Below, in pieces: positions 1 through 10,679 of a stretch of DNA of 64,000 nt (its first letter is position 1; every line of letters begins with the position of its first letter). The notes under the pieces were generated by a model that made no database searches, was not told where the DNA came from, and worked only from the letters and a program-made list of their open reading frames with translations. The translations under genes were made by a program, and so were the position numbers. The stretch is from Asterella californica (taxonomy: Eukaryota > Streptophyta > Marchantiopsida > Marchantiales > Aytoniaceae). Location of the stretch: positions 25,266,001-25,330,000 of the forward strand of contig JAYKYS010000004.1 in assembly GCA_036924285.1 (NCBI GenBank). Direction: 5' to 3'.

Positions 1-4
1 TAAT

Positions 5-286
5 GTGTTTGTTCCGAGCAGAGTGAGAGAAGTGACGCCGTGGCATCCGGGAGCTGTTGCTGGGGTTTTCGACATGACTGCGAGAATCGAGTCCGAAGGC
101 GATTTGTTGCTGGACGGGGCTACGTTCCATCAGTTTCTGCTAGCCACCCACGACGTGAAACCCCCCTATCCCACAGGCAAATATCCACCTGTTATTGGAG
201 CAGACAAAATCGGCAGCTTTGTCGAAGCTTGCGCAGGACAACAAACACCTCAGACTGTCCAGGCCTGCCAACGTTTTTCGAACTGA
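5..286 (+). CDS. possible 3'-terminal exon of an upstream gene
   Basis: An open frame enters from the left edge and ends with TGA at 284-286. No ATG-led start is convincing, so if it codes it is probably the last exon of a gene beginning outside the window. The product would be hydrophilic with a proline-rich stretch (HDVKPPYPTGKYPP). I do not recognise a family. It could equally be a chance open frame. Confidence 0.2.
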   Translation: MFVPSRVREVTPWHPGAVAGVFDMTARIESEGDLLLDGATFHQFLLATHDVKPPYPTGKYPPVIGADKIGSFVEACAGQQTPQTVQACQRFSN

Positions 287-1561
287 CCATGAAAGAACGA
301 TCTGTAGTTCTTTCGTCGTAAGCAGATAGTTATTTCATTGTAAGCAGCACCACTTGGAGCTACTCGTCAGTAGACATGTCTCCGTCGTATTCAACCCGAA
401 TATAATGCTTTTAACTAGCACAAGTTCAGACTCTACAGGAGATGAAAAGCATGCTTTTACCGCAGTTGTGTACATTTATGATGATGAAACGAATAAAGTC
501 TAAGCGCATACCGGGCAGATATTAGCCTTCGTAAACAGCTTGTCCATATTGGTATGGTGCATCTTCCTCTTCAGAGCATATACGATGAAAGTAAGTTCAT
601 GGGCGAGACAGGCCAAAAGGCATCGTCACACAGAGTTCATTTAGTTGAAAGGCTATAATATGAACAACCGCAGGTTGAAGAGGGAAAAGAACGTAATTTG
701 CACACTTCTCGAAACACATACAGTATGAAGAAAGTTACTGGAGCAGCAGGAGGGCAGTACAAACCTAGAAGTAACGCTGGCAGCACCGTACTATCGTCCT
801 TCTCAGTTGAAGCAAGAGAGTATGAATCTCTCAAGGCCCCTCTTATATGTCCCCTTTGAGGAGTTGACCTTTTGAACGGGTCGTCGTAGTCTCTCCCATC
901 ATTCGCTTTTGAGCTTCCGATAGATGCTAAAGGAGAGTGCTAATCTTCATATCAACTATCATCTGATCTAGTCGACGGACTAAGGGCAAGCTTAGGTCTA
1001 GAGCTGTGGGAGAGGAGAGGAGGGGAGAGGAGGGCTAATAAAGGTGAGCGAAACTTAGACAGACGAAACAGGGCGACGACAGTTTAGAGACTTATGGTGG
1101 TTCAGACTTACGACTGCCGCTGGTCCGTCCGTCTTCCAGTCCCTCTGTTTGTCCCTTTGCCGTTTTAGAATTCACGTTCTAAACAGCAGATCCGAAGGAA
1201 AGGGCAAGACAACCAGCGAGCCCCAGAAGGAAGGGAGGGTTGTTTGTTACATTCTTCCTTTTCTCTGATCCTGTCTGTGGTGTGTATGTGCGTACCCACA
1301 TCACACCGCAACCTAATTCCCGTCGGCAAATTTTATCTGTATACTTCTTCTACTCAGTTGAAGTGATCGGAGGTCACTTTCTTCCCTGGTTCTCTCCCTC
1401 CCTGGCCCGCTATCACGACATCCTCCTCTCCGTTCTTACTCTGCCCGATCGACGCCTGCTCGCTAGCGATCCAATTCTTTTATCGGGTGCCGGGATCAAA
1501 TCGCTACTTCGGCTTCTGATCTGTCTGCTCGTGGTAGAAAATTGGGCTGGATTGCCCGCCC
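287..1561 (+). other. intergenic and upstream region of the IDH gene
   Basis: No gene is seen. A purine-rich G/A tract lies near 1005-1035. The segment from about 1200 to 1743 becomes rich in AG repeats typical of plant 5' leaders, so transcription of the downstream gene probably starts in this stretch. The start site cannot be fixed from sequence alone. Confidence 0.4.
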
Positions 1562-1642
1562 ATGTGGCAGGTGGATAAACAGCAGAAGAGCAGAGCGAGG
1601 AAGCAGGAGGAAGGAGTCATGAGCAGGAATTGTGAAATTTAA
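1562..1642 (+). promoter_or_regulatory. candidate upstream ORF in the IDH leader
   Basis: ATG at 1562-1564 opens a 26-codon frame ending in TAA at 1640-1642. A second in-frame ATG lies at 1619. The main ATG is about 100 bases downstream. If the transcript starts upstream of 1562 this uORF would lower initiation at the main start. Whether it lies in the mRNA is inferred. Confidence 0.3.
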
Positions 1643-1743
1643 CAGCAGAGCAGGGGAAGAAGGAAGGATTATCGGCGACGGAGAGAAGGGCAGGGGAGTT
1701 GGTAGTGTTGCAGGCAGGCAGAGAGAGAGAAGGCGTAGACACC

Positions 1744-4532
1744 ATGACTAAGCTGAGGGTTGCTTCACTTCCTCGTCAATTGTCGCAGCTCAGATCTGCG
1801 TACCAGGTATTGGGTGGATCAACTCACCAGCAGATCGCCTCCGCCTCTTCCTCCGACGTGCATTGCTTTGATGGGCAGCAGAAGCGCTCGGTCACATACA
1901 TGCCCAGGCCTGGGGATGGAACACCGAGAGCCGTGACCCTTCTTCCAGGTGATGGCATAGGCCCTCTAGTCACTGGAGCAGTTGTTCAGGTGATGAAGGC
2001 CATGCACGCGCCTGTATATTTTGAGACCTACGAAGTGTCCGGTAAAATGGACAAGGTCCCGCAAGAGGTGATCGATTCTATTAGGAAGAATAAAGTGTGC
2101 TTGAAAGGAGGTCTGGCCACTCCTGTAGGAGGTGGTGTGAGTTCGCTCAACGTCCAATTGAGAAAGGAATTAGATTTGTTCGCCTCTTTGGTACACTGCT
2201 TCAATCTGCCCGGACTGCCTACTCGTCACGACAATGTTAACATTGTTGTAATTCGAGAGAACACGGAGGGAGAGTACTCTGGATTGGAGCACGAGGTGGT
2301 CCCTGGAGTCGTGGAGAGCCTTAAGGTATGGTTCTGTCATTTCATCCCTTTCTCTCGAAGGTAATTGTGTCATCGAGGTTGAGTATGTATATGTAAGTGA
2401 ATTTTACATTTCATCTGTGTCTTTTCACAAACCATTGATGAACAGCCGGGAATCTCTTTAGTCCAGCTGTCTCTTTATGTGAGCACTTGCAGTTTGACCC
2501 TCTGTACTGGATTTCAATTAGAGATGGTAGTAACAGGTAAATGAGAGTTACGTCGATGGTAAGGAGATCCTTCCAGCTGTACAGGGCCAAGATGGTGGGG
2601 GAAGTCAGAAAACCCTCACCATACAAATTGGTCTCTTTACAAACCTAGTACCAAGCTTTTAGCAGTGCAGCAGCTGTGGCATCCAATTCGGGGAAGCCCG
2701 AACTAGTGCCCTTCTATGGCAATGATAGGGACCATCGTGACATAAAGCTCTGCCTAACCCTAAATCTGTTTTAATGAGGCGTAAGAGAGATCGCTCTCCG
2801 TACTGAAGAGATACATGCTCTTCCACAGCTCTGCAAGAAAATAGAAACCGTCATAGACGTGTGATATACAACATACGAAGTTTGTGTCCGCTAGTCAGTC
2901 ACTGTAACTGAACGAGTTCTAAGTTTTAGTGTTCAGTCCGGACATAACATTATTGTACAGCGGTTCTTCCACAAACAAAGCACTGAAAGTAGGAAACCTT
3001 CTGTGGCTTCAGTGGACAGCTCAGAATGTGAATTAACGCCCTTTTCTGTATTCAATTCGTCAGTGGAACTCCCTTCACACTAGACGATTCTTGCTATAGA
3101 CGATGGAGGAGACAACATTGGTCCCAAGGAGGATTGATCTCTCAGTATACCCCTATCGTGAATGATCGCATCGAAGCTACTGAGTGCCATTGCACTCAAG
3201 AAGGTATTATGCGCGGTCTCGTTCGCAGAGCACAGTGAATTGTTCGGACAGCAGTTAATCGGATCGAAGCTAGAAAGTCGTAACTGGAAACGCCCAGAGA
3301 TCAAGATCATCTGCTCAAGTTTGCACCGCTTTTAATCTGGAGGGACCGTCTTGAACATTTACTTGTGGCTCTGAGGTTTCTTATTGTGACTTGATCTTGT
3401 TTGCACAAACGCGTTCGTTCTGTTGTACACCCATGTTCCTTTCTCAACTGACTTATTGTATACTCATAGGTGATCACAAAGTTTTGTTCGGAGCGTATAG
3501 CGAAGTACGCTTTCGAGTACGCATACCTGAATGGTAGGAAAACGGTTACAGCAGTCCACAAGGCCAATATCATGAAGCTTGCCGATGGTTTGTTTCTGGA
3601 ATCATGCCGGGATATTGCCAAGAGGTACCCTAGTATCAAGTACAACGAAGTTATCGTCGACAACTGCTGCATGCAGCTGGTTTCCAAGCCTCAACAGTTT
3701 GATGTCATGGTACGTAATGAAGGAGTTGGTTCAATTGTTGTTCCTCGTTTTTGAAAATGCAACATTGCCGACTGGACCACATAAGGGTTCTTCCCGTGTC
3801 AACAACCCCTTGGAACTGCATCCTACAAGCTTTCCTCGGCAGCTCCTTCGGACCTTGCTGCTTTTGGGTCTGTATGACGAGCAGAGTGTTTTGGAATTTG
3901 ACTGGTGGTCAAAACTTTATTGATGTTGCATATATCCTCTCTGAAGAAAATCCTGTCTGGTAATAGATACAGAGCTTTTCCGGCACAGCTTGTGTTTACA
4001 AAGATTCTGTGGTTGTTCAGGTCACCCCGAACCTGTATGGAACATTGGTGGCAAACACCGCAGCTGGTATTGCAGGCGGTACCGGAGTCATGCCTGGAGG
4101 TATGTTCATGCCCAGGAATACTGGATTTTAGGCTGTGAGTATCGGTTCAGCTACTGATTATAATGTCTACAGCCGTATCTAAATAAATCCTGTGAACTGT
4201 TTCCTGTTTTTAAACTAGCGGCCTAATGCAGACTTTGATTTGTTTGCACGGCAGGAAATGTCGGAGCTGAGCACGCCATCTTCGAGCAAGGAGCTTCAGC
4301 TGGAAACGTGGGAAACGAGAAGCTAGTAGTCCAGAAAACAGCCAACCCTACAGCACTTTTGCTATCATCAGCCATGCTTTTGCGTCATCTGAAGTTCCCG
4401 GCTTTTGCCGACAAGCTAGAGCAAGCAGTAATGGGTGTAGTTGCCGAAGGGAAGTACCGTACCAAGGATCTTGGAGGTCTGAGTACCACGCAGGAAGTCG
4501 TGGATGCTGTAATTGAAAAGCTAGACGTTTAG
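1744..4532 (+). CDS. IDH: NAD-dependent isocitrate dehydrogenase, regulatory subunit, mitochondrial (4 exons)
   Basis: Exons read as 1744-2325, 3470-3709, 4021-4099 and 4255-4532, each joined by GT-AG introns with matching phases, giving 392 aa. The start is the first ATG in frame; residues 1 to about 50 are Ser/Arg/Gln-rich and acid-poor, as in a mitochondrial transit peptide. The dehydrogenase core begins near residue 62 ([10 protein letters not shown], 65-74). [16 protein letters not shown] (121-136) is typical of the plant regulatory (IDH1-3) class rather than the catalytic class, which has [22 protein letters not shown] lies at 171-183, and the protein ends in [16 protein letters not shown]. 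The family forms the hetero-oligomeric TCA-cycle enzyme that converts isocitrate to 2-oxoglutarate with NAD in the mitochondrial matrix. Intron 1 is about 1.1 kb. No breaks were seen, so it looks functional. Family assignment is very sure; subunit class is likely. Confidence 0.95.
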
Positions 4533-5208
4533 GTTCAGTTATCGAGATTGAATATCTTTGTGTATGTACAGGTGTGGTTGTCCATACACCTCATAAGTTA
4601 GATCCATACCTCTCCTGCTGTATGGTTCTTGCACCCGATAGCCTGCTGAGTAACCCGAAACGGGGATGATTCTATTGGCACATCAGCTTCGATGTATAGC
4701 GTGGAAACTGCACCAGATTTGAGAAGCTCCGTCTTGAAACGTGCATCGTACTTTGTGCTTGAGTGTACATTGGTGATGACAGTTGATGCAGAGCAGAACT
4801 TCGAAAGTTGCTCCTTTTCACCAGGACAAGCCACCACTGGAGATAACTGCTGTTGGTGAAGGGGAGGCCTATCAAGCTGATCGAATGCGGTTGGTGCTTG
4901 CTTCCATTACAACTGTGCTGTTTCTGGCAATCTAGCTGCAAAGTGGGCTACCTTTGACGTCCTGAGGAATACGTCAAGATAGATACTCAATTTGCCCGTG
5001 TTGAATTTGTGACGTTGTAGCTATCGATTCTGAATTATTCCGAGCTACCGTAACCAAGTAAGTTCTGTCGCTTCAGTGTCTGGTCGGTCGTTCGGTTGTA
5101 CGCACGTATCGTGTTTACATTTCACCCGGTAAACTAAGCCATAACTGGATGTTTCCCCCTAAACTGCAAAGCTCTTGTCATGAGTATGTGAATCAACCTT
5201 CTGTTGCA

Positions 5209-5252
5209 GTTTCCCCTAGTCGAATGTGCATACATGGGACTAGGGGGAAAAC
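5209..5252. repeat. imperfect inverted repeat (hairpin)
   Basis: GTTTCCCCTAGTC at 5209-5221 pairs with GACTAGGGGGAAAAC at 5238-5252, with one extra base and a 16-base loop. It lies about 700 bases downstream of the IDH stop. No function is assigned. Confidence 0.5.
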
Positions 5253-6044
5253 TTCAAGGCTTGGTGTAAATCATGAAACTGCACGGAGAACGGTTGCATG
5301 AACACTTATTCAGTGGTTGTCATTGCCCAGACTGTATTCACGGTGTAGCAGCAGTGACGTGATTCTGTGCTCATCAAGGAAACAAAGAGAGGCAAACGTT
5401 TTATGTGTCTGAAAAGAAGGTAAGGCCTGTAAAGTACGTAACAGATTGCTGTCAAGATTGAGTGATCACCTCGTCAAGGAACGAGTGATTACCACTTTGA
5501 TCGCATCCCATCTAATGTGGTAGCGGAGGGTCAGCCTTTGCGGAAAGCCGCCTTTTTCGGTGAATCACTCCGACAGGAATCACCCGGCAGAGCCACGAGT
5601 TACTCCTGCGTGTTAGTTTGATCGGGCGAAACTAAGTAACTAAGTCGTAACTATCACGACTCACGTAAGGAAGGTGCGACTTGGAGGACTTCGTGAGGTA
5701 TACCTGTTCGAGTTTGGCAGTATTCTTCTTATTCTTACGAATAGAACTGAGGTTCCTCGCACAGTTCTCGAACCATCATTTCCTAAACCTGTTCTCTTCG
5801 ACGAGGACGAGGAATTATGAGGTGGTGTACCTCAGACCTCGAGTTACAAAGTCGAGCAACCGTACAGCGAAGTTCGGCTCTTCAGAGATGTATCACCTGA
5901 CTTTCTCAGCCACAACAGAGACGGGATGCATTCATAGGGCAGTTCCGACCATGCTTCCTGCGTTCTCATGTCTCAGAAATACGCCTTCTGTCTTCGGCGT
6001 AGAACGAGCCTCGTTATTCACTTGGAAGAAGGAATAAACGCCAA

Positions 6045-6092
6045 CGCGCAACGCAGTGAATAGCCAACGGATGGAAAGACCCCATCAAGCCT
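6045..6092 (-). repeat. 48-bp dispersed repeat, copy 1
   Basis: Read on the minus strand this matches 27547-27594 on the plus strand with only a few differences (shared core GGCTTGATGGGGTCTT). Both copies lie outside recognised genes, so it is probably a remnant of a transposable element. Confidence 0.5.
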
Positions 6093-6296
6093 TACAAGGG
6101 AAAGAAGGACTCGAAGGGCCAAGCAACCAACGCCTCGAAGGGAATAACACCGAGGCTAAATTTTGCTATCAGTAGCTCTAAGGTAGCTTATCGCCCCTAT
6201 AATATCTGACACAGATAAATTAGTGGTCCTGCATACAACATATGCATATGAAGTAGCATCGTTTACTACAATTGTTCTCATGTGCACCTCTCTTGC

Positions 6297-6418
6297 TCAA
6301 GCTCTTTGTAGAATAATGGAAACTCGCTGTCTAAAAAACATTGTACAAAAAGAAAAAGAAAGTGGTATCATTTGGCGTCTCTCATGGTAGGTTCTAGCAC
6401 AATCTCGAAGGAAGACGT
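6297..6418 (-). pseudogene. possible continuation of the methyltransferase-bearing retroelement
   Basis: Removal of the solo LTR at 6419-8468 and one copy of its ACGT target joins this minus-strand stretch to the methyltransferase remnant at 8469-9195. One frame stays open through it. Expected methyltransferase motifs IX and X are not recognisable here, and the left end of the old element is not visible. Confidence 0.3.
6415..6418. repeat. target-site duplication ACGT (left) of the solo LTR
   Basis: ACGT at 6415-6418 is repeated at 8469-8472, directly flanking the solo LTR. A 4-bp duplication is also seen for the related complete element (CCGG). Confidence 0.65.
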
Positions 6419-8468
6419 TGTCGTGTCGTGGACCGGCTCCTACTTGAAATTCAAATTTGATGCTTATCGATCCAAAGACACTCCTGGAGGAAAGTGAGAA
6501 AAGCAAGCTAGGCCTCAGCTTATACGCTTTTGACACGACTTCAGATCTTCACTTTCATCGCATCAGTGGATAGAGCTCTTTGTCAGCACTTCATAGGCAC
6601 TTCGTCTACTTCGTTTGAGCACCTAGTGGAGAAGTTACAGGACTCGAAAGATGGAGAAAACAAGCTAGGCCCCAGCTTACGAGTTTTTGGCACAATTTCG
6701 GATCTTCGCTTTTATCGCATCAGTGGATAGAGCTCCTTGTCAGCTTTCCATAAGCACTTCGTCTACTTCGTTTGGATGCCTAGTGGAGGAGTTACAAGAC
6801 TCGAAAGATGAAGAAAACAAACTAGGCCTCAGCTTACAGGCTTTTGGCGCAACTTCGAATCTTCACTTTCATCGCATAGATGGGTAGAGCTCATTGTCAA
6901 CTTTCCATGGACATCTTGTTTACTCCGTTTGGACATCTAGTGAAGAAGTTATGTGATTCGAAAGAAGGCAAAATCAAGTTAGGCCTTAGTTTACTTGCTG
7001 ATTGGGTATTTGAGGCTTCAAGCGCTATATCAAAGACGTAAGGGGCCTGTTTCATTATTATTGAGAGAACTTCGTACGTACAGAGACTGTTACAAGAGGG
7101 CTGCTTAAGGGGCTTGCTTGTGCCTGCGACCTGTCAACAGACGGTTCGGGAGATTTGGAGGTCCAATACAACACACAAGGCGTCGTTGGATATCCGTGCA
7201 GACTACGTGTGGGTTAAGATGGTTCTTGAAGATCTAGGCACTATCTCGGAGAGAGAGAGACGGATCGGAGAGTGCGTACTGAGAGAAATTGAGACGCAGG
7301 AGGCAGATTTAGAGTTTTCAATTACCTGTGAAGGAGAGTTGGACCGTTCGGACCGTTTCGGAGTCCAAACTTGTTGTCCTTGGATCCATGGGGATCAGAA
7401 CAACGAGTTCTACAAGAAATTGAAGACGATACGAAGTTCCATCAGGCGGTTTGGGAATTCTGAGCGAAATTGGCTCGCGGGAAAGCGCTTACATCAGATT
7501 TTCGTTCCCCTGCAACCTGAGGTTGGATTGTTCTTCGCGACCGGTGAGCCAAGCACTTCGTTCTTGATGCCTACGCGATCAGGGAGTCTTCATCTACGCA
7601 TAGGAGAAGACTGTACGTGAATTGGATTGTTGGTTTGGGTGTGGTGAACGAGTTTAAGCCGCAGGGAGTCGATTTACGTCAGTTTTTTGCAACCTGCGAC
7701 CAAATTTCTCGTGTGGTTTGCAACGGGAACTCCAAACGGCTTGTTTGGAGTCTTGTGGGTTCAGGGTAGCTAGATCTATCTACAAGAGAAGCCGGATATC
7801 AGTTTAGACGATCCGTTTGTGCGGTGTGTGCGGTTTTAAGCCACATGGAGCAGTTTTTGAAAGTTCGATCACCTGCGACCGAAAATCGGCGATATCTCGG
7901 CTATCAAGAGTCGGATCTGAAAGTTTATAGGGTTAACAGAGTCAGCAGAGGAGACCCTATCAACATATGAAGTCCGTTCGGCGAAAGGAGGAAATTCTCA
8001 GATAGATTTTTTTCGATTTCTTCGCTACGAGTTTTGCTCTTTTGAGTTCGTTAGAGTTCTGGTTGGCTATATACAGTTTGTGGTAGCTAGTTATGGCTAA
8101 GAGCTAGTACATGGGTGTGGTTTGGACTTGGGTTTGGATCGTGTGATACTGCTGTGGCTCTGTTTGTTAGCAAAGGGAAGTTTCTCTTGTTTTGAGCTAC
8201 GCTTTGATGGTTTTGGTTCAAGGTTGTGATTCAAGGGTTGTTTTTAGGGGCTTTTGAAGTATGTTACGATCGCTCTGATCTGTTTCTCAGTTTTGTGCTC
8301 TTAGGAGAAAGAACCGACAGTGTACATACATTTGGAGTTGGTATATGTCGCAACATTCATTTTCGTGGTTGTTTTTCTCTGTCTTGTCTCTGTTTCAGCA
8401 CACAACATCTCCACAGTCAGGAACCTCGCGTTTTCCTGGACATCCTTCACGCAATATTCGACACGATA
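6419..8468 (+). mobile_element. solo LTR of a gypsy-type retrotransposon family
   Basis: This 2050-bp unit matches the two LTRs at 11004-13024 and 15552-17564 over its full length. It begins TGTCGTGTCGTGGACC and ends CGACACGATA, where the others end in CGACA; the final CA has become TA. It is flanked by ACGT on both sides and carries no internal element sequence, the signature of recombination between two LTRs. Open frames inside it (for example 7114-7620) are not genes. It interrupts the methyltransferase region of an older minus-strand element. Confidence 0.85.
6490..6990 (+). repeat. ~157-bp tandem subrepeats inside the LTR
   Basis: The marker TAGAGCTC or close variants recurs at 6571, 6728 and 6885, a 157-base period. 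Each unit also holds the motif ACTCGAAAGATG. Equivalent arrays occur in the other LTRs at about 11100-11560 and 15640-16100. Their place in the first quarter of the LTR suggests the U3 promoter-enhancer part, which is an inference. Confidence 0.8.
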
Positions 8469-9195
8469 ACGTCAAACTCCACCAACTACCATGGGCCGTC
8501 CCACTAGGTTCGTCAATGCCATGGATGACTTATCGACGACTCTCACTACTTGAGATCGTCGTTATGCATCCAAGATGCTATCAACTGTGAGGTGCGCTGG
8601 TCGTCTCACTACATCGTGTGTGTGCTTGAGCACCTCTCTTGGTAACAAGTTCGTCCACCACAACCGTGGATGATGTGCCGAGATCCCACTCTCGCTGCAT
8701 CCAATAGCACTTCCGGTCGGACCCAAGACCGCACTTGGTGCACACTCGTCGTCATCTGTGTATGAGCATCATCCAACAAAGAAACGTTCTCTAAGATGTA
8801 CGCTGGAGAATCCACCTGATGCATCTGGAGATGTCGTAAGATCCGTAGCATCTCCCAGAACATCCTAGATTGCGGGTCATGTAAACCCTGATCTCTCCAG
8901 CACGCGTGTGATCTTGACATGGTCATCCGGCTATCACCAAGTGAATGTTGTCAACAAACGTGAGATCCTGTGCCTCCAACAGCGAAATATTTGACGGTAA
9001 TGCTTGTTGGTATCCTCTAACAACTGATATGGACAACAACTCAAGATATCTCTGCACCAAACGCAATGAGATGCGTCTCGTAACCTCATTTCTCTTCACA
9101 TACAAATATTGTTGTACTTGTATGTCTATCTGCAATATCGTAGCCAGATCTGTGCTGATCCCTCCAAACAGCTCCAGCACACATACACCCTCCTC
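8469..9195 (-). pseudogene. DNMT3-like cytosine-5 DNA methyltransferase domain inside a gypsy-type retroelement
   Basis: Minus-strand reading gives C5-methyltransferase motifs in the usual order: motif I (VLELFGGIST, from about 9180), motif IV (LVIAG, stop, PCQDHTRAG, with PCQ at 8914-8922), motif VI (YILENV, ENV at 8783-8791), and motif VIII (AHHPRLWWTN, about 8645-8680), followed by part of a target-recognition region. Motif VIII resembles the DNMT3 form (AHRARYFWGN) more than DRM or CMT forms. Such enzymes transfer a methyl group from S-adenosylmethionine to cytosine. The copy is dead: TGA at 8923-8925 sits where Trp is expected, and at least two frameshifts follow. It lies downstream of gag and protease remnants in the same orientation, so it belongs to the element rather than to a host gene. 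The solo LTR truncates it on the left; motifs IX and X were not found. Confidence 0.8.
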
Positions 9196-9383
9196 TGTAT
9201 ACTGTCATACAATGGGAGTGGTATTCAACGGTGATAAAGTCACATGGCCAGTAGCAGGAACAACTCTTTGTTCCTCTATTGGTGGTGCAAAGGCTTCACT
9301 CCAAGCCTGCTGCACCAACCGATCAGCATACTACTGCAACTCTCCACTTGAATTCTAGAGTGAAACATCCAAGGCAAATGATA

Positions 9384-10004
9384 CTAACGTAAACATGCTA
9401 GGAATGTCCTCCACCTCCTCAAAGACCGAAGTATCCTCCCATGGACATTGTCCTCTAACAACTCGTCCGGCCAAATGATAGCCGAACTGAATCTTACAAC
9501 GGATGTCGTCGTCCCTGGTGTAGACTCCGTTGTCCCAACTCTAGCACTGAATCGCACTGGTAAGCGACTTACTCGTCCTTCACCGGACTGCCAACTTGGT
9601 ATGTAAGATGTTGTCTCCGTCCAATACTCGATCATGAACCTCATAGGGTATAACACAACACCTCCAACCAATACATCATAAGACTCCGCGGCCGTAACGA
9701 TGACCTTGGTCCTCACCATGGAGCCATCCGTGGGATGATCTGGTCAAACTCTCACCATCAACATCTCGCGTGTCATGTGTAGAGTTGTACCTCCTGATCC
9801 TCCTAGAGATATCTGTAGCTGAAATGGACATCGCTCCACCTCGGACTTCCTCAAACCCAAACCAATGCACACCATCTTTTTCAACATCAAAGGTTGGGTT
9901 CCAAAGTCTAACAAGACTTTATGTTGTGGATACACCTTCCTTGAATGTGACATCAACCAGAAGATATCACTTTTGTTGTCCAACAACACCACACCTGGTG
10001 CCAA
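9384..10004 (-). pseudogene. retropepsin (protease) remnant of the methyltransferase-bearing gypsy element
   Basis: Two minus-strand frames (10004-9744 and 9719-9384) cover an aspartic-protease region. The active-site motif reads KVLLDFGTQPLML, with the catalytic Asp codon at 9906-9908 and Phe where Ser or Thr is expected, so it would be inactive. A C-terminal signature follows (YDVLVGGVVLYPM). It sits between the gag zinc knuckles and the methyltransferase motifs, all on the minus strand. Frameshifts separate the parts. Confidence 0.65.
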
Positions 10005-10064
10005 ACTAGCACGGTCAATCGCCGACCTAGCTGATAATTCATCTAACTTGGCAGCCGCCGCTTG

Positions 10065-10673
10065 TCAAGTACCACTGGTAGCTATCATGATCCTCGACTC
10101 CATGGACACATCTATCGTCTCTCGCTTAACCACCTCAACACTAGAGATAACTACATCCTCGCTCTCACTGAGCGTGGTCGCCAACTGGAACACTGTAGCG
10201 AAGCTGACTCCCAAAGCTCTCATATCCATGGTTGAAAATAGTGAGACTCGGAAAACTGCTATAATCGCTCTCAACATCGGGTTCGACGTCGTCACATCCA
10301 CAGAAGTAGAGGGTTGTCTCGCATCACCACCACTCCTAGATGTCGATGTCTCTAACTCCACTGCACCATCGATAGGTCGTTTAGACACCATAGACGTGAT
10401 CCTCAACGTCTCCGATAATGTGAATGACTGAGGAAGCATGATCTGTCTACCAGCCTCCCCGCGTTGTGGATCCAACTCCATCGACGCATCTCGTGGCTCT
10501 AGATCGCGTATTGCACCCCTAGTCACTGTCGCAGATGTCTCTATCTGTGTCACACCAATCATGAAGCCGAAGTCAACTCCTTCTCCTCCATAAGACGTAG
10601 AAGCATATGATAGAACAGCAGGTATGGCTGTTCTATCATATCTCCGCTGAGTCATAGTCATACTAGCTATCAT
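10065..10673 (-). pseudogene. gag-protease linker of the minus-strand gypsy element
   Basis: A 202-codon minus-strand frame with Ser/Thr-rich, low-complexity composition links the gag zinc knuckles to the protease. No domain is recognised. It contains the 15-bp-arm hairpin at 10605-10641. It is assigned to the element only by position and orientation. Confidence 0.45.
10605..10641. repeat. perfect 15-bp inverted repeat
   Basis: ATATGATAGAACAGC at 10605-10619 is exactly complementary to GCTGTTCTATCATAT at 10627-10641, with a 7-base loop. It lies within the retroelement gag-protease linker. Confidence 0.85.
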
Positions 10674-10679
10674 TTGCTC

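Larger units (their letters stand above)
4533..6296. other. 3' flank of IDH and intergenic DNA
   Basis: The IDH 3' UTR must lie at the left of this stretch. No coding exon is recognised. A plus-strand open frame at 5681-6037 has no start or family support. The stretch contains a hairpin near 5209-5252 and a short segment (6045-6092) repeated in inverted orientation at 27547-27594. Confidence 0.4.

Noticed and set aside
1240..1578. 112-codon frame upstream of IDH
   Set aside because: It begins at TTG, has no domain, and lies in the probable 5' leader.
5681..6037. 118-codon plus-strand frame
   Set aside because: No ATG at the start, no recognised domain, and no splice or promoter support.
6530..6887. 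Repeated 66-codon frames (also near 11141, 15804 and 15961)
   Set aside because: They are translations of the 157-bp LTR subrepeats, not a repeated protein family.
7114..7620. 168-codon open frame inside the solo LTR
   Set aside because: It starts at a TTG, has no family resemblance, and the equivalent stretches in the other two LTRs carry shifts and stops.
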